DNA of 64,000 nt from Acidobacteriota bacterium (lineage in GTDB: Bacteria > Acidobacteriota > Blastocatellia > Pyrinomonadales > Pyrinomonadaceae), in contig JAIVJV010000008.1 in the NCBI GenBank assembly GCA_020199835.1, positions 62,001 to 126,000 on the forward strand. The letters are read 5' to 3'. This document shows, one piece after another, positions 26,758 through 35,970 of the stretch. The notes under the pieces are model-generated. The model ran no database searches. It was not told where the DNA came from and worked only from the letters and a program-made list of their open reading frames with translations. The position numbers were made by a program, and so were the translations under genes. The first letter of the stretch is position 1; every line of letters begins with the position of its first letter.

Positions 26758-28698
26758 GTGATTGAAACCAGGCCAAAAACAAAAAAGAAGCAGAAGTCGG
26801 AAGGCTGTCATTGTTCCGACCCGAAGCCTGACGGTACGTGTTGCAACCTCGTCTGTTTCGAACGTCCCAACTATTTTTGCGGGCATCTGCTAACCGATAC
26901 CGATCTCTCGAAAGAGCAACAGTACGTAATCGAGAAGCACAAACTCCACAACCGTACGCTTCACGGCTGGGGTGTTGTTTGCGGCCTTAGCCTGACGTGC
27001 GGCGACGAGGAGTGCTGCGGTTCGATCGTGATCGACGAAGGCTATGCCATCGACGATTGCGGTAATGATCTGGTCGTCTGCGAACCAGTCCGCTTTGATG
27101 TGGTTTCGGTGCTGAAGGAGAAGGGTTTAATTGTCGGCGATGCAGTCTACGATCCGTGTGCGCCCGAAGACGAAGATGATGAGTGTGAGTACACGCAGTG
27201 TTTCTATGTAACTGCCTGCTACGAAGAAGAAGCGCGTGATTTCACGACTCCGTTCGTAGCCGGTTGCCGGCCGACGCTGACGGAGTGTGAGCCCACACGA
27301 ATTCGCGAGGGCGTACGCTTTGATGTAGTCGACGAACTACCGGACGAAAGCTCGTGGCTCAAAGAACTTATCGAGCGGGTGACAGGCTGTTTCTCTGTCT
27401 TCACTACTGGTCCATTCTCGAGAGCACTCAACGACCCGAACAAGAGGCGAATCCTTGAGAGGGTGTGTAGCCCGGAGGACAATCTCGAGGGAAGCGAGTT
27501 CGATGGGCTGAAAAACCTGTTTTCCGAGTTGCGTGGACTCCTGCTGCTGTACTTCCAAAAACATCCGGACAAGTACAACTGCAAACTCACGGATGAGATT
27601 CGCCGCAACGCGTTTCCCGATCCCGCGACTGGTCCAAAGATCAAGGAAGCCTTTTCCAACCTCCTGCGATTGGCGTTTCAACACGCGATCTCATGCGCAC
27701 TCGGCCAATTGGTGCCGCGCTGTCCAAGTCCCAAGCACGCGGGCTGCGTGGTGCTCGGCACAGTTGAAGTAAGAGGCGGTTGTGTGACGCACGTCTGCAA
27801 CTGCCCGCGCAAGTACGTTTGGTCCTTCGCGAATTTCTTCCAGGTGCTGCTGGCAACTGTTTACGGCAACGAGGCTTGCGAGGAGAAAGAAGAGAGTGCG
27901 GCGGCGATAGAGATGGCCGAAGACAGAGCTGTCGGACGAGTCGCGGTTAACAATCATGAAAGGAAGGGGGATAAAGAGCACCAGCGACACGTCTGCTGTG
28001 GCGAGTTCGACGTTACCTGTGGGGACCTCCTGCCGCTGCTAAAAATCGATCGGAAGTTCCTCCAGTTCGCCGGCACAGAAGCTGTGCGCGCGTTTCAAAT
28101 TCTTGGTAAATCCGTCAAAAGCATTTTCAATTTCACTGACGCCCGCAAGTTCTCGCCTGCCATGTTCATAAGTATGGACCAACAAGCGACGGAGCGGGCG
28201 CTTGGTGATCTGAGAATTAAGAATTTCCGATACGAACAGGTTGAGGTTTCGCCGGAACCCGCTCATCCGTTCGAAGAGTTGGCTCGAATTGGATTGGGAC
28301 AACAGGCTGAGTCGACTCTAATCCTGCAGCGCGACCCCAAGAACGTGGTCGTAAACGCCTACATCGAACCGCCCTCGCTACATCAGAAACCCGCGCCGCA
28401 ACAAGACGGATCCAAGGATCTGGAGAATCGTGTCGCCGCGGCTGAAGCAGTCGCAAGATCAGCGAACGAGCGCGCCGTAAAACTGGAGGAGCGATTGGCA
28501 ACGACGGAAACTTTCATTCGTGACCTGACGAGGTCGAGTGGAATATCAATGGAGGAAGTTCGAAGGCGGATTCAGGAGGAGTTGAGTCGCAGTCCCGAAA
28601 GGCCTGAATCAACTGAAGCCGTACCACGAACTACCAAAAAAGCTTCGAAACGACGGCAACCGCCAACTCCGGAAGGCGCGGAGGGTGAAAATGGCTAA
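26758..28698 (+). CDS. eCIS-associated HGWGV-motif protein 2, Cys-rich
   Basis: 646 residues from GTG 26758, favoured by GGAGG 5 bases upstream; a TTG at 26746 is the other choice. A basic start (KTKKKQKSEGC) and several Cys lead into NYFCGHLLTDTDLSKEQQYVIEKHKLHNRTLHGWGVVCGLSL and GYAIDDCGNDLVVCEPV, the same block as the preceding gene. The middle is rich in Cys and acidic residues. The end (~545-646) is a coiled coil (NRVAAAEAVARSANERAVKLEERLATTETFI) with a basic tail. Function unknown. The many Cys suggest metal or disulfide stabilisation of an extracellular part. It overlaps the next gene by 8 bases. Confidence 0.75.
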   Translation: MIETRPKTKKKQKSEGCHCSDPKPDGTCCNLVCFERPNYFCGHLLTDTDLSKEQQYVIEKHKLHNRTLHGWGVVCGLSLTCGDEECCGSIVIDEGYAIDDCGNDLVVCEPVRFDVVSVLKEKGLIVGDAVYDPCAPEDEDDECEYTQCFYVTACYEEEARDFTTPFVAGCRPTLTECEPTRIREGVRFDVVDELPDESSWLKELIERVTGCFSVFTTGPFSRALNDPNKRRILERVCSPEDNLEGSEFDGLKNLFSELRGLLLLYFQKHPDKYNCKLTDEIRRNAFPDPATGPKIKEAFSNLLRLAFQHAISCALGQLVPRCPSPKHAGCVVLGTVEVRGGCVTHVCNCPRKYVWSFANFFQVLLATVYGNEACEEKEESAAAIEMAEDRAVGRVAVNNHERKGDKEHQRHVCCGEFDVTCGDLLPLLKIDRKFLQFAGTEAVRAFQILGKSVKSIFNFTDARKFSPAMFISMDQQATERALGDLRIKNFRYEQVEVSPEPAHPFEELARIGLGQQAESTLILQRDPKNVVVNAYIEPPSLHQKPAPQQDGSKDLENRVAAAEAVARSANERAVKLEERLATTETFIRDLTRSSGISMEEVRRRIQEELSRSPERPESTEAVPRTTKKASKRRQPPTPEGAEGENG

Positions 28699-29941
28699 CA
28701 ACATCGAGCGGCTGAATTACTACGAACGCGAGTACCTGCGAAGTTTTGATTTCATCGCGGAGCAAAACTACCACATCGAAATGCGCCGCAGGTTGAATCT
28801 CGCGCTGCACTTGTGGGGCATTGTTGTTGGCCTCGACGTGAAGCTGGGTGAAGTGGTCCAGGGAGCGCCTAATCAATACTACATAAGCCCCGGCATGGCC
28901 ATCGACGCCTACGGCCGTGAGATATTCTTATCCGCGCCCTACATCCTCAGCGAAGACGATGTCCAGAACAATCGCATTACTCTGCCGGGCCGGTACTCTT
29001 TGTTCATTGAATATGCGACGGACCTTGCTACGCCACCCGCGGCTGGCTTCGCCGTGTGTGATCTGAAAGACCAGTACACGCGTCGTCATGAATCGTATCG
29101 CATCATCATTTCAAACGAGCTGGACGATTCAGTAGATCCCAAGAAAGTCAAAGTCCCCTCGCCCATTGACCAGCTATCGGACGATCCGGAAAAGAAACCC
29201 TGGCCCGTCAGACTTGGTTCTGTTGATATTGATGCCAGCCTGATGATCACCAACGCCTGGCCCAAGGATCGTACGTATATCGGAGTGCGCGCCCAACAGA
29301 TCGTCGCTCCCGTCGCATCGCTTGGGGATAGTGCGCCCGACGCCAACCGGCCGATCAGCGTCGAAGCCGATCTGCGCGCACGAAAGAACGCGATCATCGG
29401 CAAGGACTTTGAGGTTCTTAAAGCTGACACGATTCCTCCGCCGACGGCGGATCCGTTTCCCGGTAAAAAGGGAAATCTCAAGGTTCGTAACGATCTCTTC
29501 ATGCGCGGCGAGTTTTACAAACTCGTGGACGCAAAATGGCTGGCGCTTACGGAGTACGTGAAAACGCTCATGCCTGACATTCAGATAAGCACGGTTAAAA
29601 TCGACATAGTCCCCACTGCCGCCAATCCATCGATTGGCCAGTTTCCATTTTCGCTCGCGAGCAAACTCCCGACCGCCTCGAGCGCGAATATCATGGCCGC
29701 GATCGCCGGCATCGAATGGAAAACAAAGAACGAGGTGAATACGTGGTGGGGCAACATTGGAAACGATTCTCCGATCGTGCGTGTGACCGCGGATCCGCCA
29801 CAGAAGCAGTTGAACAATCCCAATACCTTTGATTTCAAACTGAACTGGACGGTTGGACCAAACGACACCACGGTCCTCAACAATCCGTCCCTTAGTATTA
29901 GATCGATAACGGTTAGTTACGTTGTAGTGTTTTTCCCGTGA
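28691..29941 (+). CDS. eCIS-associated HGWGV-motif protein 3
   Basis: 416 residues from the ATG at 28691, with GGAGGG just upstream. The N-terminus NYYEREYLRSFDFIAEQNYHIEMRRRLNLALHLWGIVVGLDV, then GMAIDAYGREIFLS, is a cysteine-free version of the block in the two preceding genes. A short region before residue 270 contains VEADLRARKNAIIGKDFEVLKA, resembling trimeric fibre-type beta structure (ARKN-IIGKDFEVL). The C-terminal part is beta-rich. It could be a fibre or fibre-attachment protein. The assignment is by paralogy and position only. Confidence 0.7.
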   Translation: MANNIERLNYYEREYLRSFDFIAEQNYHIEMRRRLNLALHLWGIVVGLDVKLGEVVQGAPNQYYISPGMAIDAYGREIFLSAPYILSEDDVQNNRITLPGRYSLFIEYATDLATPPAAGFAVCDLKDQYTRRHESYRIIISNELDDSVDPKKVKVPSPIDQLSDDPEKKPWPVRLGSVDIDASLMITNAWPKDRTYIGVRAQQIVAPVASLGDSAPDANRPISVEADLRARKNAIIGKDFEVLKADTIPPPTADPFPGKKGNLKVRNDLFMRGEFYKLVDAKWLALTEYVKTLMPDIQISTVKIDIVPTAANPSIGQFPFSLASKLPTASSANIMAAIAGIEWKTKNEVNTWWGNIGNDSPIVRVTADPPQKQLNNPNTFDFKLNWTVGPNDTTVLNNPSLSIRSITVSYVVVFFP

Positions 29942-31557
29942 GACTCGCAATTTCCAATTTCAGGACCCGATGCAGAGTGCCGGCGCGTTCGTCTCTCACT
30001 CAGGAGGTTGTCGACCGTGTCGTGCGGCACGGATTTGCGGCTGAGTGTGTGCGCCAACTCAGCTCCTTGCCTGACTCCGGCTCCGTGGTCCGAATACGGC
30101 GGTTGCCGCTGGATCTGAAGCTCAAGAGCAGCGATCTGACTGAAGCAGCGCTGGTTCGTTTGTGGGCCAACGAATTTTGTCGCGCACTGACGACCGTGCT
30201 GCGTCTGCCAGGTACGGATACCGTTGCGGTCGTGACCAGCGAGAGCCGGGCCGCATGGCTGGCACGTTTCATTTCTCACCTCGTGGCCGGCTCGGCGCAA
30301 TCGAGATGGGAGTATGAAGAGTTTGCTGATGTGTTGAAGTTGGGAACTGTTGATGCTGTGCTTGCGGTTCTGCAGCGTGAGCCGCTCGAGATCGTCCCGG
30401 TGCTGCGGCTGCTACAGCGAGAGCGCCGGCTGGATAACGTGCTGGCGTTGTTCAGCGATCTTGCCTACGAGCAACTTTTCGCGAGTATTGGCAAAGCAAA
30501 ACCTGTACAAGACCTGGAACTTTCGCTTCAGGATCTGGTTACGGTTGGCGCATCGGTGCGATCTGCTTTGCCGGTTGCGGGAATTCTGGCTTCGCGCCCG
30601 CGTGCCTTGCTCGTCTTCCTTCAGTTGGCCGGAACCGATGAGTCCGCTGTTGTTGCGCATTGGTCGCCACGCCGCGTGTTGTATGCGCTGATCGCATTGG
30701 ACACACTCGTCAACGTCACTCAGTCGTCGCCGCAGGAGATGTGGCAACAACGATTGACGCCGGCGTGGCTCGCAAGCACTGCTCGTTCGCTGAACCCAAC
30801 GATTCTGGCAGTGCTCGAGCAGGTTGGCCGTTTGACAGCGGAACGTGATGTAACTTGGCGCAAACAGCAGTTGGCGCCACTGGTCCAGTTGCTTGAGAGC
30901 CTTGCGAGTGAGATCGGACTGCGAACGGACGCGCAAAAACAATCTCACTTCGTGTCTGGTGATTATGTGGGGTTCCTACTGCTTGTGGGACTAATCGATC
31001 GTTTTCGGTGGCCTCGAGTGATCCTGGAAAGCGGGCTCGGGCGAAGGTGGGGAAACCGCGCGATTACATGTTGTTTGGCGGGACTCGCGCAACACCTTCT
31101 GGAAAAGAACATCGACAGCGATTTGGATCCCGGGGTGGCGGTTTTTGCAGGTTGGCTCGATCCTGCGTCTGTTAACCGCGGTCTGCTGCAATCAGTCCTT
31201 TCTTCAGCCTCGGATGAAGATCGCGCGCAGTTAATTGAAAAACTCACAGGCACGCCTTCGACAGAGGACAAGACACTGGCGAGTGATTGGACCACGACGT
31301 TTGGACACGTCGGAGATTACCTCTTGCGCGAGTTTGCGAGTCGCATCCGTGGTTTTCGCAAAGCCACACCCGCTTCAATCGTCAATACGTTTCTCAAACA
31401 GCCGGGTCGTATCATGATCGATGACGAGCGAATTCATGTGACCCTGCAGCCGAATCCGTTTCACGTGGCGCTGCATCTTTCGGCGGTTGATGAGACGGTC
31501 GACGCAGTGCCGTGGCTCGATAACCGGCGCTTGCAATTCCAACTCGAAGGACTGTGA
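29938..31557 (+). CDS. Contractile injection system tape-measure-type protein (CIS_TMP-like)
   Basis: 539 residues starting with GTG overlapping the previous stop (GTGA). The N-terminal pattern (SLTQEVVDRVVRHGFAAECVRQLSSLPDSGSVVRIRRLPLDLK), an all-helical centre, VGLIDRFRWPRVILESGLG and the ending ITLQ-type beta stretch (MIDDERIHVTLQPNPFHVALHLSAVDETVDAVPWLDNRRLQFQLEGL) resemble the large proteins that precede the ATPase in many eCIS clusters and are annotated as CIS tape measure. Homology is judged by pattern, and the role in fixing tail length is inferred. The start of the ATPase gene overlaps its stop. Confidence 0.55.
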   Translation: MRLAISNFRTRCRVPARSSLTQEVVDRVVRHGFAAECVRQLSSLPDSGSVVRIRRLPLDLKLKSSDLTEAALVRLWANEFCRALTTVLRLPGTDTVAVVTSESRAAWLARFISHLVAGSAQSRWEYEEFADVLKLGTVDAVLAVLQREPLEIVPVLRLLQRERRLDNVLALFSDLAYEQLFASIGKAKPVQDLELSLQDLVTVGASVRSALPVAGILASRPRALLVFLQLAGTDESAVVAHWSPRRVLYALIALDTLVNVTQSSPQEMWQQRLTPAWLASTARSLNPTILAVLEQVGRLTAERDVTWRKQQLAPLVQLLESLASEIGLRTDAQKQSHFVSGDYVGFLLLVGLIDRFRWPRVILESGLGRRWGNRAITCCLAGLAQHLLEKNIDSDLDPGVAVFAGWLDPASVNRGLLQSVLSSASDEDRAQLIEKLTGTPSTEDKTLASDWTTTFGHVGDYLLREFASRIRGFRKATPASIVNTFLKQPGRIMIDDERIHVTLQPNPFHVALHLSAVDETVDAVPWLDNRRLQFQLEGL

Positions 31558-33746
31558 TGGAAGCATACAAGGACAGCGTTGAGCACCTGCGCGACGAACT
31601 GTCGCGACTGGATGTTTTGCTGCAACGTGCCCTACTGGTTGCGCGAAGAGCTGACGCGGCTTCAGCCGCCGAAGAGTTTCGCGGGCTGGTGATTTCGGAG
31701 CCGGAGATCGATGCGCTGGTCCAGGCAAAAGATTTCTTCGGTGAGCGATGGCGGCGGCAAGACGCCATGCGCGAAGAGCTGAGTGCAATTGATCAGCAGA
31801 TCGAGAAGATCCATCAGGACATCGATGAACGGCGCAAACTCACGGACGCCGCCGGAACCTGGCTTGCCCTGCCGTGGATCGCGCAGCGTTTCAATCTTTC
31901 ACCAGCGGAAGTGGATGTGCTGCTGTTAACGATCGCTGTCGAATTGGAGCCGCATTACGAAACGCTGTACGCGTATCTGCAAAATGACGTTACCCGAAAG
32001 CGGCCCAGCGTCAACCTGGCACTGAATCTCATTTGCCGAAATGAGGGTGAGAAGATCGCCGCTCGAACCATCTTTTCACCTTCAGCTTCACTCTTTGCGA
32101 ACCGCCTGCTCGATCTTGTCGAAGAGCCGCAGGAAAGAAATGCACCGCTCCTGCGCAAATCTCTACGGACGGACGAGGCGGTCGTGGCTTTCCTGCTGGA
32201 GCAGCCGGCAATAACCAGCTCCGCCGCAACGTTGATCGATCCTGCGGCGGCGGACCATATGTCGGAGTTGAATACGAGTACTCAGGAACAGTTACGCAAT
32301 CTGGCCGCCTACCTTAACCGCACCGATCGACGCACCATCGCGCTGCGAGTAATCGGACAGTCTGAAGTTGCGTTAACGAGTGCAGCCGAAGCCCTGTGTA
32401 CTTCGCTGAGAAGAAGACTGTTGCTCGTCGACGTAAATCAACTGGGAACGGACGAAGCTTACGTTTCGAGACTGATGCGCGACAGCGTTTTGTGGGGCGC
32501 GATCCTCGCAGTCAGAGAGCGTGAGACGGCGGTAGCAGGAGCCGACAGCCAAACTGTGAATCAATCGCTGACGCTGTTGTGGAATGCACTGCGAGTTTTT
32601 GGCGAGCCAATCTTCTTACTGGGTGCGGAAAGTGCTTTCGTTAACATTCCAATCAACATTCGCGTTTGGCGTATGGAGGTGCAACCTCCCGGGTTTACGC
32701 AGCGGCGGCAAACGTGGGAAGCAGCGCTCGGCAGCAGTACAGGTGAGGCCGATCCGGCGCGGCTCGCCGATACATTCCGTTTTGGCGCGCAACGAATTCA
32801 CCAAACGATCGATATGGCCCGAAGCCTCATGGCCGTGCGAAAGGCCACCGAGAAAGAACCTGAGATTCAGGATCTCCTCGATGCGGGCCGAGCTTTAACA
32901 AGTCCGCAGGTGAGCCGTTATGCGCTTCGCGTTGAGCCGCGATACGGATGGAACGACATCGTTCTGCCGCCCGAAAAAGCACAAAAGCTGCGGCACATTG
33001 CTTCGTGGATAAAGTTTCGGCGCACCGTCCATCGCGATTGGGGTTTTGGCCAGAAGCTCTCGCGAGGCAAAGGTTTGAACGTACTCTTCACCGGACCCTC
33101 TGGCACAGGCAAAACAATGGCGGCGGAGGTGCTCGCCGGTGAACTCTCTCTGGATCTTTACCAGATCGACTTATCTACTGTTGTGAGTAAATACATTGGA
33201 GAGACTGAGAAAAATCTCAGCGCCATCTTCCGCGAAGCCGAACAGACGCAAACGCTTCTCTTTTTCGACGAGGCAGACGCGCTCTTCGGCAAACGAACCG
33301 AGGTGAAAGACGCGCACGACAGGTATGCAAACATCGAGGTCAACTACCTGCTGCAAAGAGTTGAACAATATGAGGGCGTGGTGATTCTCGCGACCAACCT
33401 CCAGCAGAATCTCGACGATGCGTTCTTGCGACGCATGCAGGAGGTTTTGGAGTTTCCGTTCCCCGACGCTGCCCTGAGAGAAAGTATCTGGCGTGGGCAT
33501 TTTCCGAAAGGCGCGCCAACGGCAGCGGACATAAATTTTCAGTTTCTGGCGCAGAACTTCAAGTGGCCAGGCGGGAATATCAAGAACATTGTGTTGAGCG
33601 CTGCATTTCTGGCGGCACAGGAATCGAAGCCGATCGGTATGTCGCATCTCATTCTCGCCACGCGTGCCGAGTACCAGAAAGAGGGACGACTCGCAATCAA
33701 GACTGACTTTGGACCGTATTACGATCTAATCGCGCGCAGTGCGTAG
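31557..33746 (+). CDS. eCIS AAA+ ATPase (Pvc15-like)
   Basis: 729 residues; the ATG shares its A with the previous TGA (a GTG at 31554 is also possible). Residues ~1-440 are a helical N-domain and a degenerate first ATPase-like module. The C-terminal AAA+ module has Walker A GPSGTGKT near 512-519, Walker B LLFFDEADALF near 566, sensor VVILATN and arginine finger region DDAFLRRMQEV. This subfamily is found in every Photorhabdus-type cassette and is thought to help assembly or cargo loading. No membrane segment is present. Confidence 0.93.
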   Translation: MEAYKDSVEHLRDELSRLDVLLQRALLVARRADAASAAEEFRGLVISEPEIDALVQAKDFFGERWRRQDAMREELSAIDQQIEKIHQDIDERRKLTDAAGTWLALPWIAQRFNLSPAEVDVLLLTIAVELEPHYETLYAYLQNDVTRKRPSVNLALNLICRNEGEKIAARTIFSPSASLFANRLLDLVEEPQERNAPLLRKSLRTDEAVVAFLLEQPAITSSAATLIDPAAADHMSELNTSTQEQLRNLAAYLNRTDRRTIALRVIGQSEVALTSAAEALCTSLRRRLLLVDVNQLGTDEAYVSRLMRDSVLWGAILAVRERETAVAGADSQTVNQSLTLLWNALRVFGEPIFLLGAESAFVNIPINIRVWRMEVQPPGFTQRRQTWEAALGSSTGEADPARLADTFRFGAQRIHQTIDMARSLMAVRKATEKEPEIQDLLDAGRALTSPQVSRYALRVEPRYGWNDIVLPPEKAQKLRHIASWIKFRRTVHRDWGFGQKLSRGKGLNVLFTGPSGTGKTMAAEVLAGELSLDLYQIDLSTVVSKYIGETEKNLSAIFREAEQTQTLLFFDEADALFGKRTEVKDAHDRYANIEVNYLLQRVEQYEGVVILATNLQQNLDDAFLRRMQEVLEFPFPDAALRESIWRGHFPKGAPTAADINFQFLAQNFKWPGGNIKNIVLSAAFLAAQESKPIGMSHLILATRAEYQKEGRLAIKTDFGPYYDLIARSA

Positions 33747-33771
33747 CGATGGTGAGTGTTGGTGTAAACAA

Positions 33772-33871
33772 GTACGACAAACCGTCTGGCCTGCGTCGAG
33801 TACGCGGGGCACGCGCGGTAAGTTCCGGAACGCTACCGGTGCTCGTCGGCAGGCCAGACCGTTTGTCGTAC
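33772..33871. repeat. 100-base imperfect palindrome in intergenic gap
   Basis: Two 23-base outer arms (33772-33794 and 33849-33871) are inverted copies with a single mismatch. An inner palindrome centred on TTCCGGAA at 33823-33830 is flanked by CGGTA/TACCG. The whole element could fold into a long hairpin in the operon transcript between the ATPase and Cys-cluster genes. No T-run follows, so it is not a simple terminator. It may be a REP/MITE-type element, an RNA-stability barrier or an attenuator. Confidence 0.75.
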
Positions 33872-33892
33872 CTGAAACGAAAGAGGACCACC

Positions 33893-34513
33893 ATGAGTCA
33901 ACTCGTGAACATCCAGCCGCGTGTTAACCGCAACGAGATCGCCGGCGGACTGCTCTACTGCCACAGCCGGCTCAACTCAAACACGACCAAACTCCTCGAG
34001 AGTGCCTCCTTCCTGTATGCGTTGATTGAAGTACTTGCTGAAAAAGGCCTGGTGCAGATCGACGAGCTCGAAGAAAAGAAGCAGGAAGTCGCTACTCGCT
34101 TGCTCGACTCATTTCTCGATCGCGGCATGGGTGTGGCGATGCAGGAAGACGAGCGCGACAAGTATTCGTTTTCTGAAACAGTGGATATTGATTGCGCGAG
34201 CCGCGTTCATCTTTGCCAGGCGGCGTGCTGCCGTATGAGTTTCGCACTTTCGCAACAGGACGTTGAGGAAGGCGTAGTCAAATGGGATCTGGGAAGACCG
34301 TATCTCATCGCGCAAGATAGTGACGGATACTGTCGCCACCTGGACCGCGAATCAAACTGTTGCACCGTGCGCGAGCAGAGACCGCTTCCCTGCCGCGGCT
34401 ATGACTGTCGCCAGGACAAGCGGGTTTGGGTTGATTTCGAAAAACGAATCCTCAATCCGCAGTTGGAAGAACTGTTCCAGACCAGTGAGTTGGAAGTGGC
34501 GCACGCAAACTGA
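33893..34513 (+). CDS. YkgJ-type cysteine-cluster protein
   Basis: 206 residues from the ATG at 33893 (AGAGG upstream). The frame extends back to 33749, but that extension runs through the palindrome and is rejected. Cysteines fall in the YkgJ/Fe-S or zinc cluster pattern: IDC, LCQAACC, YCRHLD, NCCTVREQRPLPCRGYDCR. The N-terminal ~100 residues are helical. It is transcribed with the injection-system operon and coupled to the first DUF4157 gene (TGATG). Its role there is unknown; metal-dependent processing or maturation of cargo is one possibility. Confidence 0.8.
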   Translation: MSQLVNIQPRVNRNEIAGGLLYCHSRLNSNTTKLLESASFLYALIEVLAEKGLVQIDELEEKKQEVATRLLDSFLDRGMGVAMQEDERDKYSFSETVDIDCASRVHLCQAACCRMSFALSQQDVEEGVVKWDLGRPYLIAQDSDGYCRHLDRESNCCTVREQRPLPCRGYDCRQDKRVWVDFEKRILNPQLEELFQTSELEVAHAN

Positions 34514-35970
34514 TGTCACGGTGGTTGACCAGAAACAAAGCAGTAGATTCCGAAGGCTCCGAAGAAGAGTCCGCTTCGGACGTTCAAAGTGTCCCTCCTG
34601 TCGTCGCTGGAATTCAGGGTCTGCAACAAACCGCGGGCAATCAATCCGTTCAAGGTTTACTCACGCCAAACAAAACGCAAACGGAATCGGAATCGGCAAA
34701 GCTCGACACGTTAATCGACTCTCCCGCTAAACGCGAAAGCGCCGGCATCCACATACACACTGACGACCGCGCTGCAAAATCAGCCGACTCACTCGGAGCC
34801 GCGGCCTATACGCAAGGTCGAGACATTTACTTTGGCGCTGGTAAATACGCACCATCCACGTCAGCAGGACGAGACCTCCTCGCCCATGAACTGGCTCATG
34901 CACTACAAGGAGAACCCGGACAGGAGTCAACCGCGGATGTAGCAGCAACGAACGTGGTTCCTCCCGGCGCTCCAAGCGAAAAAGAGGCTGAGTCTGCCGG
35001 TAAATCTCATAAAACTGAAGCGCCACTCTCAACCGAAGCTTCACACAGTGCTTCAGCAATCCATCTGGCGCCGCTAACCGAAGCTGAGATAGCACAGAAG
35101 CTACACGACGCGATGAGTGACGTCGGCACAGACGAAAAGGCGATTCTGGATCTCCTTAAGCCGCTCAATCGCGACGCGGCGAAAATCAAAAAAGTTAGAG
35201 ACGCTTACCTCGCCGCGTTCAGAACGGATCTCGAGGCCGACATTCGGCTGGAACTTGCCGGCGAGGCGCTGGCACAAGCGCTTTTCCATCTCAACGCGCC
35301 AGCTCCGGAAATGCCGGAAGCGCCCGCCACTGTTGTTAAGCCAGGCACGGAACAGCACAAGGCAAAGGTCGGCGATGGTGAAGTGTCGGTCCGCACAGAC
35401 GTTGAATACAAAGCAGGAGCAAGTACGCGCAAGGAAGGGTTCTCGGTAGGTTACACGGGCGGAAAAGCTGAAGACACGCGCTGGCTGCAATTCCTGTGGG
35501 CTGAGATCGTCGCGACCCAGGCGGATGGAACTGCAAAGCATGTCGCGGCAACGGCTCTCCCTGTAACCTCCGCCAAGAAGATGGACCTCACCACCGATCC
35601 TGCGGCTCCGAAATACATCGTAGATTCGTCGAAAACGGACGATCCGTTCTATGAAACCGGCGGTATGAACATTCGGACCGCGGGGTCGACAACGATTTAC
35701 GACCGGCCGTCCGAGTTTGTCGACGTTATCAAAAGACAGTTCGATGCCGGCGCAACGAAGGTCGTTGAGAAGGATCACTTTGATGATTTCCTGATACGTG
35801 AGCACAAAACGATCTATCGAGTGTCACTGGTTGTGACGTGGGAATACACGTCAAAAACAGCAATCGCCCGTAGCACCGCTTTTCAATCGGGTGCAGCCGC
35901 GTCCGCACTGCCGGCAGATCTCAAGAAGGTGTTGGTGAAGGATTATCCAAAGTTTGATTTCATTCAGTGA
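34513..35970 (+). CDS. DUF4157 (eCIS core) protein with annexin-like repeat
   Basis: 485 residues. Residues ~36-48 carry the LQQTAGNQSVQG motif seen in all four cargo proteins. The DUF4157 domain (~72-133) is shortened at its start but keeps IHIHTDDRAAKSA, YTQGRDIYFGAGKY and LLAHELAHALQ, with the zinc-protease-like HELAH at 125-129. Residues ~190-260 (KLHDAMSDVGTDEKAILDLLKPL, KVRDAYLAAFRTDLEADIRLELAGEALAQAL) form one annexin-like repeat with its GTDE loop. The C-terminal ~220 residues are beta-rich and unassigned. DUF4157 marks proteins loaded into or linked with eCIS. The annexin-like part might bind membranes, though a single repeat may not bind calcium. Confidence 0.8.
   Translation: MSRWLTRNKAVDSEGSEEESASDVQSVPPVVAGIQGLQQTAGNQSVQGLLTPNKTQTESESAKLDTLIDSPAKRESAGIHIHTDDRAAKSADSLGAAAYTQGRDIYFGAGKYAPSTSAGRDLLAHELAHALQGEPGQESTADVAATNVVPPGAPSEKEAESAGKSHKTEAPLSTEASHSASAIHLAPLTEAEIAQKLHDAMSDVGTDEKAILDLLKPLNRDAAKIKKVRDAYLAAFRTDLEADIRLELAGEALAQALFHLNAPAPEMPEAPATVVKPGTEQHKAKVGDGEVSVRTDVEYKAGASTRKEGFSVGYTGGKAEDTRWLQFLWAEIVATQADGTAKHVAATALPVTSAKKMDLTTDPAAPKYIVDSSKTDDPFYETGGMNIRTAGSTTIYDRPSEFVDVIKRQFDAGATKVVEKDHFDDFLIREHKTIYRVSLVVTWEYTSKTAIARSTAFQSGAAASALPADLKKVLVKDYPKFDFIQ

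Noticed and set aside
33749..33892. N-terminal extension of the YkgJ-type gene to an ATG at 33749
   Set aside because: The extension is encoded by the 100-base palindrome and is not protein-like; ATG 33893 has a ribosome site and starts at the conserved region.
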